This document shows, piece by piece, positions 50,287 to 57,982 of a DNA stretch of 64,000 nt. This DNA comes from Klebsiella aerogenes (GTDB lineage: Bacteria; Pseudomonadota; Gammaproteobacteria; Enterobacterales; Enterobacteriaceae): the NCBI GenBank assembly GCA_029027985.1, contig CP119076.1:806001-870000 (forward strand), given 5' to 3'. The notes beneath the pieces are model-generated. The model was not told the origin of the DNA, made no database searches, and worked only from the letters and a program-made list of their open reading frames with translations. Position numbers and translations under genes: made by a program. Each line of letters begins with the position of its first letter. The first letter of the stretch is position 1.

Positions 50287-51363
50287 ATGCAAAATAATGA
50301 TGGAATGAACTATGCCCCTGTTGGTAAAGCGCAGGCGGTAGTGGGGAAGGATGAGTTTGTTTTTGCCGTAGCGGCACTGGATCATGGCCATATCTATGGT
50401 ATGAGCAACGGCCTGGCTGAAGCGGGGGCCACGCTGAAATATGTCTACGATCCTGATGCGGAAAAAGTGAAGAAATTTATCGAACGCTATCCGCAGGCAC
50501 AGGTTGCCGGTTCGCTGGAACAGATCCTTGCAGACCCGGAGGTGAAACTGGTTGCGGCCGCTGCTATCCCATCCCAGCGTTGTGCGTTGGGTCTGAAGGT
50601 GATGTCTGCAGGCAAAGATTACTTTACGGATAAAGCACCGTTGACCACGCTGGAGCAATTAGAGGACGCCAGGGAGATGGTGCGTAAAACGGGTCAAAAA
50701 TATGCGGTGTATTACAGCGAGCGCCTGCATGTTGAAGGGGCTGTATTTGCGGGCCAGCTCATTCAGGACGGCGCCATTGGTAACGTTATTCAGACTTTGG
50801 GCACCGGGCCGCATCGTGAGGGGCACCTGAGTCGTCCTCAATGGTTCTATGAGCGTCGATATTTCGGCGGTATTCTTTGCGATATTGGTAGTCATCAGAT
50901 TGAGCAATTTTTATATTATACCGGTAACAGCGATGCCCGCATTATCGCCAGTCAGGCTAAAAATGTTAATCATCCTCAGTATCCGAATTTTGAAGATTTT
51001 GGCGATGTGATGCTGGTTGGTGACAATGGCGCATCCGGTTACTTCCGCTGCGATTGGTTTACTCCTGATGGGCTATCTTCCTGGGGTGATGGGCGCTTAA
51101 CTATTCTGGGTACTGAAGGGTATATTGAAATTCGTAAATACGTTGATATTACCCAAGGGGAAAAAGACGTTGTGTACCTTGTGAACCATGAAGGTGAGTT
51201 CCGTTATCCCGTTTCAGGTAAAGTAGGATACCCTTATTTTGGTGAACTTATTCTGGATTGTATCCATCGTACTGAACATGCAATGACTCAGGAGCATGCG
51301 TTTAAAGCTGCTGAGCTTTGCATTAAGGCACAAATGCTGGCTAATTCAAACCGAGCGATTTAA
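50287..51363 (+). CDS. Gfo/Idh/MocA-like protein with altered EKP motif (island no. 4)
   Basis: This 358-residue member of the same superfamily begins with an unusual N-terminal stretch of about 20 residues before the fold (FAVAALDHGHIYGM instead of a Gly-rich loop). The usual EKP is replaced by DKA in YFTDKAPLTT (about residues 118-120), and the conserved His-Asp pair reads GSHQIEQF. The substrate pocket therefore differs from numbers 1 to 3, and cofactor use is less sure. It starts 16 nt after no. 3, with AGGGG upstream. Confidence 0.82.
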   Translation: MQNNDGMNYAPVGKAQAVVGKDEFVFAVAALDHGHIYGMSNGLAEAGATLKYVYDPDAEKVKKFIERYPQAQVAGSLEQILADPEVKLVAAAAIPSQRCALGLKVMSAGKDYFTDKAPLTTLEQLEDAREMVRKTGQKYAVYYSERLHVEGAVFAGQLIQDGAIGNVIQTLGTGPHREGHLSRPQWFYERRYFGGILCDIGSHQIEQFLYYTGNSDARIIASQAKNVNHPQYPNFEDFGDVMLVGDNGASGYFRCDWFTPDGLSSWGDGRLTILGTEGYIEIRKYVDITQGEKDVVYLVNHEGEFRYPVSGKVGYPYFGELILDCIHRTEHAMTQEHAFKAAELCIKAQMLANSNRAI

Positions 51364-51377
51364 TTACCGGAAATGAA

Positions 51378-51402
51378 AACCCTCCATGTTATATGGAGGG
51401 TT
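51378..51402 (+). terminator. Hairpin after island dehydrogenase no. 4
   Basis: A perfect ten-base-pair stem, AACCCTCCAT / ATGGAGGGTT, with a five-base loop lies 14 nt after the gene. There is only a weak T-rich stretch after it. Confidence 0.55.
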
Positions 51403-51484
51403 AGGTTAATTTTAGCTGATTTTGAGTTGGATATTATTCTTAATAAACGTAAATACATACTTTATAGGTGAAATTGGATTATAT

Positions 51485-52033
51485 ATGAGAAAGTATTATA
51501 TTTTATTGCTTTGTTTAATAGCGACACCGGCGCTTGCACATCCAGGACATGGAGTTTTAACCTTTAATGATGGTTTTCTCCATCCATTGACCGGCATAGA
51601 CCACCTACTTATGCTCTCGTCCGTTGGTATTCTTTCTGCAAAGATTGGGCAGCCTGGGCGCTTCATCTGTGGAGCATTACTTGCCATGTTCAGTGGGTCG
51701 TTAGTTGGTCATTATATCGGCGATTTTACCGGTATGGAACCGTTGATAAATATCTCAGTTTTTGTTGCCTGTGGTGTCATTTTATGTGCAGCACATGGAC
51801 GAACCATCTGGCTTGTCCCCTTCTTATTAACGGTTCATGGCTGGGCCCACGGCGTTGAAGGCAGTTCCGGAGATGCTTTCTATATATTTACCGCAGGTTT
51901 TCTACTTGCTAGCGGAGGGCTACTTTTTGGTTGCCATTTTCTCGGGAAATTTGTTTATCGCTATTCCTCGTTACGTAAGTTCGTGGGTGTCGGCGGGATA
52001 ATCATGATGACAATGAACGTCTTGAGTCAGTGA
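51485..52033 (+). CDS. HupE/UreJ-family nickel permease
   Basis: This 182-residue membrane protein has a signal peptide (residues 1-19, cleavage after ALA) and about six helices. The HupE/UreJ signatures are HPGHG at the mature N-terminus, HPLTGIDHLLML near residue 36, and HGWAHGVE near residue 120. Family members bring nickel (or cobalt) into the cell for hydrogenase and urease. No urease or hydrogenase gene is in the window, so here it most likely feeds the LarA cofactor. The ATG at 51485 is chosen because it begins the signal peptide. Confidence 0.86.
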   Translation: MRKYYILLLCLIATPALAHPGHGVLTFNDGFLHPLTGIDHLLMLSSVGILSAKIGQPGRFICGALLAMFSGSLVGHYIGDFTGMEPLINISVFVACGVILCAAHGRTIWLVPFLLTVHGWAHGVEGSSGDAFYIFTAGFLLASGGLLFGCHFLGKFVYRYSSLRKFVGVGGIIMMTMNVLSQ

Positions 52034-52081
52034 GCAGAAGATGAAACCGAGGGCGAAGACGTTGCATAACAGGAGTTTTCC

Positions 52082-53551
52082 ATGGAACAGAATATAGCCA
52101 ACGGACCAGTGTCCGTCGCCCGACCGCAATGGGACAGGTCTCGTCTGGTTTCCCGTATCGTTCACCTGGGGTGCGGGGCGTTTCATCGGGCACACCAGGC
52201 GTTATTTACTCACCATTTGCTGGAGTGCAGCGACAGCGATTGGGGAATTTGCGAAGTTAACCTGAGGTCAGGTAATGGTGCGCGCCTGATAGAAAACCTG
52301 AATGCGCAAAATCTGTTGTATTCCGTCGCAGAGCGCGGCGCGGAGACGACTGAGCTGAAAATCATCGGTGCCATGAAAGAGGCGTTGCACCCTGAATTTG
52401 ATGGGTGCGATGGTATCCTGAAGGCGATGGCACGCACGGAGACGGCTATTGTTTCCCTGACGGTGACCGAAAAGGGTTACTGCACGGATGCCGCAAGCGG
52501 CGAACTGGATCTGAACAATCCGCTGATTCAGCACGACATCGCGCATCCACATCAACCTAAGACGGCTATTGGCTACATTGTTGAAGCGCTAGACATGCGT
52601 CGCCAGCAAGGGCTGAAAGCCTTTACTGTTCTGTCATGTGATAACCTGCGCGAGAATGGCCATGTCGCCAGAGTGGCGGTGATGAGATTGGCTCGAACGC
52701 GATCATCGGTACTGGCAGCCTGGATTGCGCAGAACGTGACCTTCCCGTGTACCATGGTTGACCGTATTGTACCGGCGGCGACAGAAGAAACTCGGCAACT
52801 GATTGCAGAGCAGCTTGGGGTGTACGATCCCTGCGGTATTGCCTGTGAGCCTTTTCGTCAGTGGGTGATTGAGGATAACTTCGTCAACGGCCGACCTGAG
52901 TGGGATAAAGTCGGCGTGCAGTTTGTCGAAGACGTCGTACCGTTTGAAATGATGAAGCTGCGTATGCTGAACGGTAGCCACTCTTTCCTGGCATATATTG
53001 GTTACCTGGGTGGTTACGAGACTATCGCAGATGCCATGACTAACCCGGCATACCAGCGGGCGGCTCAGGCGTTGATGCTAAATGAACAGGCACCGACGCT
53101 GACGATGCCGGGAAACACTGACCTGCCAGTCTATGCCAGCCTGCTCGTCTCCCGCTTTAGCAATCCTTCGCTCAGGCATCGCACCTGGCAGATTGCGATG
53201 GACGGCAGTCAGAAGCTTCCGCAGCGTCTGCTTGATTCCATTCGATTCCATTTAACACAGGGCACCGAGCATCGTCACCTCGTACTGGGGGTTGCCGGGT
53301 GGATGCGCTACGTTGCGGGTATTGACGAGCAGGGACACAAAATAGAGGTTGTTGATCCGCTACTGGCCCGGTATCAGGCGATCCATCAGCAATTTAAAAC
53401 GGTGCCGGAACGGGTACGTGCATTGCTGGATATTGATTCTGTCTTTGGCGCCGACCTTCCCGTCAATAAGATGTTTGTGAACTCGCTCACGGATGCCTGT
53501 ATTCAGTTTGAGCAGCTCGGTGCTCGCGTCATGATCGATTCGCTACCTTGA
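52082..53551 (+). CDS. Mannitol dehydrogenase-family oxidoreductase (YeiQ/UxuB-like)
   Basis: This 489-residue NAD-dependent polyol dehydrogenase is similar to E. coli YeiQ (488) over its whole length. Motifs are VHLGCGAFHRAHQALFT near residue 28, LTVTEKGYC near residue 124, TVLSCDNLRENGH near residue 187 and MKLRMLNGSHSFLAYIGYLGG near residue 293, with the family Lys. Family members reduce fructuronate, tagaturonate or oxidise mannitol or arabinitol. It follows the nickel permease gene by 48 nt. The substrate is unknown. Confidence 0.9.
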   Translation: MEQNIANGPVSVARPQWDRSRLVSRIVHLGCGAFHRAHQALFTHHLLECSDSDWGICEVNLRSGNGARLIENLNAQNLLYSVAERGAETTELKIIGAMKEALHPEFDGCDGILKAMARTETAIVSLTVTEKGYCTDAASGELDLNNPLIQHDIAHPHQPKTAIGYIVEALDMRRQQGLKAFTVLSCDNLRENGHVARVAVMRLARTRSSVLAAWIAQNVTFPCTMVDRIVPAATEETRQLIAEQLGVYDPCGIACEPFRQWVIEDNFVNGRPEWDKVGVQFVEDVVPFEMMKLRMLNGSHSFLAYIGYLGGYETIADAMTNPAYQRAAQALMLNEQAPTLTMPGNTDLPVYASLLVSRFSNPSLRHRTWQIAMDGSQKLPQRLLDSIRFHLTQGTEHRHLVLGVAGWMRYVAGIDEQGHKIEVVDPLLARYQAIHQQFKTVPERVRALLDIDSVFGADLPVNKMFVNSLTDACIQFEQLGARVMIDSLP

Positions 53552-53566
53552 TTAAGGAGAAAAGTA

Positions 53567-53596
53567 ATGGCTGCATTTATGACAGAAGGTTTTTGA
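53567..53596 (+). pseudogene. Stub of the next operon gene, truncated after nine codons
   Basis: After the previous stop, AAGGAGAAAAGTA is an ideal ribosome-binding site followed by ATG at 53567. The frame reads MAAFMTEGF and then meets TGA. Beyond it the sequence belongs to a transposase remnant on the other strand. The next gene of the operon was most likely deleted here. Confidence 0.5.
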
Positions 53597-53639
53597 CTGA
53601 AAAATGGCACTACACGTACGTTGTACCATAACCACGCGT

Positions 53640-53868
53640 CGGCAATACCGATTTCCATTGCCAGCCGGCCATAGGCGGAACAGGGAAGTTCCTCGCCATT
53701 GAGGTGTAGCTCTTTACGGCCATCCGGGTAGTGATATACGTTGATGTATTTACCAATAACACGACGGCTCAGCTCGCTGTCTTCAACCAGGTACAGCAAT
53801 GTATCGTACTGTATCGTCAGCGATTTTGAGACTTTGTGATGTTTCCGTACCAAAGACCAAAACAGCAC
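53640..53868 (-). pseudogene. ISNCY-type transposase remnant, C-terminal part
   Basis: The minus strand encodes about 70 residues typical of the C-terminal domain of ISNCY-family transposases (SKSLTIQYDTLLYLVEDSE, IGKYINVYHYPDGRKELHLN). The match starts abruptly at the 5' side and breaks off after AYGRLA. No DDE catalytic core and no inverted ends are seen, so only a dead fragment remains. Confidence 0.7.
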
Positions 53869-53930
53869 ATAACCGTGCCCGGGAGATCAAAAAAACAGCG
53901 TCTAATATTCACGGTGAGCAAAATATCCGG

Positions 53931-54632
53931 TCAGGAACGCGCAAACAAAACATCTGTTTGCCGTAGCTGAATTCCCTCATTGTTAGTATCAGCAAAGATG
54001 CCAGAGTAATTCACCACGCCAGTATAATCAGTCAGTGCCTTGTTCTGGTGACCATTGCTGCTGATAATGACCATAATCTGCGAACCCGCGGAATTGCCAG
54101 CTTTGACACCTGCTGGTGCATCTTCAAATACCAGACAGTCACTCGCATTCACGCCTAATTTTGTCGCTGCCAGCAGGTAACCTTCGGGTGATGGCTTACC
54201 CTGAACAACATCTTCTGCTGCAACAATTATCCGGGGCAGGGGGAGATTAGCCGCTTCAATCCGGCGCTGAGCCAGCGCCAGTGGGGCAGATGTGACCACG
54301 GCCCATCGGTCTACAGGCAGTGATAACAAAAATGCCCGAACCCCCTCAATTGCCTCAACACCGTTAACATCAGCTATTTCTGCTTCCGTAATCGACTGTG
54401 CTTCTGCCCACACATCAACGTCCGGGAGATTTTGTCTGGCAATGGTTTCTGTTGCGCGAACACCATGAATTGTTGGCAGAAATGATTCAGGAGCAATCCC
54501 GTGGCGTACGGCCCATTCCCCCCAGATACGCTCTGCAATACCGAGAGAGGTCAGAATCGTCCCATCCATATCGAAGAGGAATGCGGCAAAACGTTTACCG
54601 CCAAACAGGGTATTGTCTATATGTGAAGCCAA
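53931..54632 (-). CDS. HAD-superfamily sugar phosphatase
   Basis: This 233-residue HAD subfamily IA hydrolase has motif I FDMDGTIL near residue 19, motif II VVTSAPLAL near residue 112, motif III Lys in GKPSPEG, and motif IV FEDAPAG near residue 167. It resembles YfbT/YniC-type sugar-phosphate phosphatases. It is intact but sits in the damaged right part of the island, on the opposite strand to the catabolic genes; a role in the same pathway is possible but not shown. It has an AGGAGT ribosome-binding site. Confidence 0.87.
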   Translation of the reverse strand: MASHIDNTLFGGKRFAAFLFDMDGTILTSLGIAERIWGEWAVRHGIAPESFLPTIHGVRATETIARQNLPDVDVWAEAQSITEAEIADVNGVEAIEGVRAFLLSLPVDRWAVVTSAPLALAQRRIEAANLPLPRIIVAAEDVVQGKPSPEGYLLAATKLGVNASDCLVFEDAPAGVKAGNSAGSQIMVIISSNGHQNKALTDYTGVVNYSGIFADTNNEGIQLRQTDVLFARS

Positions 54633-54913
54633 TTAAAACTCCTTAATCAGAGCAGGGGCAATCTGTAGCTGTGCTCCATTATCCCCGATGAAAGATCAGA
54701 AGATATCATATTTCAATGACCAGAAATCATTACATTATTTGCGTACCAGATTGATATGGGCAAGCCTGTCCGGACAGCTTTGATGAACTTTATTCCCGTG
54801 TTTCTTTGCCCTAGTGGATGCATTTTTCAACAGAAAAATATTGCGCCCAGGACCGCCCTCTGGGCTATTGCAGTAGCGATAAAGCTGACCACATAGTGAG
54901 GCAGGAAAGAATT

Positions 54914-55560
54914 ATGACGACACGTATTCTCGTGATTGGTGCCGGTTTTGCCGGTATGTGGAGTGCTCTGGGCGCGGTTCGTCTGCTGGAGCAGGAAGGA
55001 TATGATGAGCTTGAAGTTGCCCTGGTGGCTCCGGATGCATCTTTGTATGTTCGCCCACGGTTGTATGAAGAGTTTCCTGAAGGATTGAAAGCCCCGTTGA
55101 AGGATCTTTTTAACACTACTGGCGTAAGATTTATTCTGCCCACCAATTCCGGGACTGCAAGAGTATGCATACAATATTGACCGGATTGCTGCGGCAGCAC
55201 GTCTGGAATCTCACCTGAAATCGCTGGCAAATAAACCCGCCAGTTGCGCGCGAAACACCTTCGCAGTGTCCGGGGCAGGCTTTACCGATCTGGAAATTTT
55301 CGCAGAACTCCCGTCCCGTTTACATGAAATTCTCGGGCAAGACATTGATGTCCAGATCATTCTTGTAGAGCGTAATCGTGAAATCGGTGAGGGACTGGGT
55401 GACGGTCCGCGACCTTTTATTGTTGATGCGCTGACAGAATTGGGTGTTACCTGGAAGATGGGTTCAGGCGTGGCAGAGATCAGCGAACAGGGTGTCAGGC
55501 TGGAAAATGGCGAATTCATCAATGCTGACACCGTTATCTGGACTACCGGAGCCCGCGCCA
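54914..55560 (+). pseudogene. NAD(P)/FAD-dependent oxidoreductase, broken
   Basis: The first part, from ATG 54914, encodes MTTRILVIGAGFAGMWSALG, the FAD-binding start of an NADH-dehydrogenase-like flavoprotein. After about residue 75 the frame changes at about 55143 and a segment seems deleted. The following frame (PGLQEYAYNIDRI..., then VSGAGFTDLEIFAEL, up to VIWTTGARA) is the second nucleotide-binding part. The C-terminal end after 55560 is unrelated. Internal deletion, frameshift and truncation mark it as a pseudogene. Confidence 0.78.
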
Positions 55561-55722
55561 GAACAACAAATTCCGGATGTGGTGTAACCGTTATTTCCTT
55601 TAACTTCGGCGGGCGCATGCTATGCGCCTGTTTTTGTTTCTGCAAGAAACATACTTACCTGAGTGCAGAGAAGAAATACCCGGTATACCTCTCTGCACCT
55701 GCCAGAAAACAGGGATTCACTT

Positions 55723-55985
55723 ATGCCACACCATCCTCAGATTCCGACACCCCTCTTGCTGTTTATCGTGCTGATCGGTGCATTCCTCGGACAATTCGAT
55801 CTGTTTGTTGTTAATGTTGCCGCGCCGTCTATTCAGCATTCTCTGGGTATCTCCGACACCAGTCTGGAGCTGGTTGTGGCGGGCTACGCCTTCACGTTCG
55901 CAGCCCCTCTGATAACCAGTGGGCGGTTGGGTGATCTGTACGGATACCGGTGTATTTATGTCCTGGGCATGTTGGGGGTTTCTCT
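55723..55985 (+). pseudogene. MFS (DHA2-type) transporter, N-terminal fragment
   Basis: About 85 residues of a drug:H+ antiporter start at ATG 55723 (MPHHPQIPTP). Two transmembrane segments and the motif SGRLGDLYGYRCIYVLGM are recognisable. After about 55985 the frame reads the antisense of the Rrf2-like gene, so the rest of the gene is lost at a junction there. Confidence 0.7.
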
Positions 55986-56424
55986 GACACTCGACGGGCT
56001 AGGTCAGCCAGGGTATGACGTTGAAGTTCCTGACGCATTGCCTGTTCCGCCGCAAGCATCACTGCATGTACAGAGCTGGTTCCCAGGACCGCCCAGTAGG
56101 GAATGCCGGACGAAATAAAGCGCAACGGCTGCGTATTTCCCGACAACTGAACAACGGTTTCACATCGTCAATGGCGATGACTACATCATGAACAGTGATT
56201 TGTTTTGCGGAACGAGCCAGCCTGAATCCCCCTTTAATCCCTTCGGTTGCAGTGACTAGTTTAGCCCTGGAGAGTTTAGTGAACAGCTTGGCGAGGTATT
56301 CACCAGGAACCCCCTGAAGTTCAGCAAGGTCACGGACACTGGCTTCTCTGGGCGTTGGTTCAGAGCGGGTAAGGTAAATCAGGCAATGCAGACCGTATTT
56401 TACCCCTGTACTCATATAAGACAT
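55980..56424 (-). pseudogene. Rrf2-family regulator, frameshifted
   Basis: From ATG 56424 (MSYMSTGVKYGLHCLIYLTR) the protein carries an intact Rrf2 winged-helix and the Cys region SCREIRSRCALF. The frame then breaks near 56110, and the expected continuation (SSVHAVMLAAEQAMRQELQ, then a helical tail) is in another frame. Its 3' end runs into the MFS fragment on the other strand. The two genes were probably joined by a deletion. Confidence 0.75.
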
Positions 56425-56524
56425 ACGATACTCAGATTTAAAAAGTCTCTGTTTGTAATTTATCCTTATCCCCATAGCCCCGCAATATTTCTGGGCTGTA
56501 AGGTTTCTATTGCCATATAACGAG

Positions 56525-56616
56525 ATTTTCCCTTGATAAATCAGCGGTTATAGCATTCTAGTCGTCTATTGAACTCAATTGTACTCCCTCAGGGTCAAGC
56601 TTAATGTGGGGGTATG
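56525..56616. repeat. Right copy of the island-flanking direct repeat
   Basis: This 92-bp copy of 38121-38211 differs by one inserted A. It marks the right end of the island, 50 bp before the 3' end of potE. No tRNA 3' fragment lies here, so the repeat is not the tRNA end itself. Confidence 0.88.
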
Positions 56617-56630
56617 ATCTCCTGCCTGAG

Positions 56631-56659
56631 CCCCGGCGGCGACAATCGCGCCGCCGGGG
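56631..56659 (-). terminator. Hairpin after potE
   Basis: An 11-bp perfect GC stem, CCCCGGCGGCG / CGCCGCCGGGG, with a seven-base loop lies just beyond the potE stop. No T-run follows on the minus strand, possibly because the island repeat replaced it. Confidence 0.6.
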
Positions 56660-56665
56660 GCAGTC

Positions 56666-57982
56666 TTAGCTGTGTTTATTTTTCAGTTCAAAACGCGGTG
56701 ATACCAGGCCGTACAATGTCCAGCCCATAAAGGTCACGATAGCGCCGTAGAGCATGGCTTCTTCGCCGGAAGAGTACAACGCATAGAAGCTGTATACCGC
56801 ACCGATGAAGGCAATCACGTTGGCGGAGCGCGCTTTGGTTGGTTCCACGTTAGCCACTTTCTGAATAATGACCAGCGCGGCCATCGACAGAATGTACGGA
56901 ATGATGTTGGTCACCACCGCCAGGTTAACCAGCACGTTGAACTGGTTGTTCAACGACGGGCTAATGGTCATCAGCGATAAACCAGTTTGCAGGATCACAA
57001 TGGTCAGCATCCCCTGAATCGGCGCGCCGGACGCTGAGACGCGGGAGAAGATTTTCGGGAAGTAGCCTTCGTCAGACGATGATTTAAACACCTGCGCGAT
57101 GGTGAATTGCCAGCCGAGCAGCGAACCGCAGCAGGACATCACCATCAGCCCCATAATCACTTTACCTACGCCAGGGGTGAACATCTGGGCAAACGCCAGA
57201 CCAAACGGCGCGGTGGAGTTAGCCAGGTCCATGTTCGGCACGATCCCGGCAATCACGTTGGTCGAGATGATATAGATAACCGCCGCGCCGAGGGTACCGC
57301 CGAGGACGGCAATCGGGACATTACGCTCCGGATTTTCTACCACATCCGTGTTAGCACAAGCGGATTCCAGACCGAGGAAGGCCCACAGCGTCATAGCAAT
57401 TGATGAGCCGACGGCGCCGAAGAACGGCACGTGGTGCGGGTTCCAGGATTCGACGTACATCGTCGGGCTAAACCAGAACCAGCCGATAATGCATAAGCCG
57501 ACGACCGGAATGATTACGCCCCATACGGTGATGCTACTGATTTGGCCGGTAATGCGCGCGCCGCCGAAGTTCGCTACGGTACAAATCCACAGCACCCCGA
57601 TGGTCGCCAGGCCAATCTGCACGGGCGACAAGGTGGCGCCGAACAGCTCGGTACCGTAACCTACGGCGGAAATGGCGATCGCGACGTTGGCGATCAGCAG
57701 AGAAACGCCGTAGGTATAGTTGGCCATAAAGTTGCCAGACTTACCGAATGCGTACTCGGCGTAGCCGCCCATCCCGCCCGATTTGCGGCTGAACATCCCG
57801 CATTTGGCGAAGGCCCACGCCAGCGCCATCGAGCCTACCGCCGTCACCAGCCAGGAAATGATGGAGATCGTTCCCACCTCCGCCAGCTTGGTGGGCAACA
57901 TGATGATGCCGGAGCCCATCATGTTGACCATGGTTAAGATGGTGAGCTGTACCACGCCCATCTTGTTACTGGATTTGCTCAT
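56666..57982 (-). CDS. potE: Putrescine:ornithine antiporter PotE
   Basis: This 438-residue APC-family exchanger has twelve helices and is almost identical to E. coli PotE (439), for example MGVVQLTILTMVNMMGSGII at the N-terminus. It swaps cytosolic putrescine for external ornithine, removing a proton equivalent when paired with SpeF. Its ATG overlaps the speF stop by four bases (ATGA), so translation is coupled. Confidence 0.96.
   Translation of the reverse strand: MSKSSNKMGVVQLTILTMVNMMGSGIIMLPTKLAEVGTISIISWLVTAVGSMALAWAFAKCGMFSRKSGGMGGYAEYAFGKSGNFMANYTYGVSLLIANVAIAISAVGYGTELFGATLSPVQIGLATIGVLWICTVANFGGARITGQISSITVWGVIIPVVGLCIIGWFWFSPTMYVESWNPHHVPFFGAVGSSIAMTLWAFLGLESACANTDVVENPERNVPIAVLGGTLGAAVIYIISTNVIAGIVPNMDLANSTAPFGLAFAQMFTPGVGKVIMGLMVMSCCGSLLGWQFTIAQVFKSSSDEGYFPKIFSRVSASGAPIQGMLTIVILQTGLSLMTISPSLNNQFNVLVNLAVVTNIIPYILSMAALVIIQKVANVEPTKARSANVIAFIGAVYSFYALYSSGEEAMLYGAIVTFMGWTLYGLVSPRFELKNKHS

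Noticed and set aside
55892..56118. Two overlapping opposite-strand genes (MFS and Rrf2) both intact
   Set aside because: Family motifs stop at about 55985 on each side and both lack their C-terminal parts, so this is a deletion junction, not true overlap.
38121..56616. Prophage
   Set aside because: No phage structural, replication, lysis or integrase genes are present; all intact genes are metabolic or regulatory.
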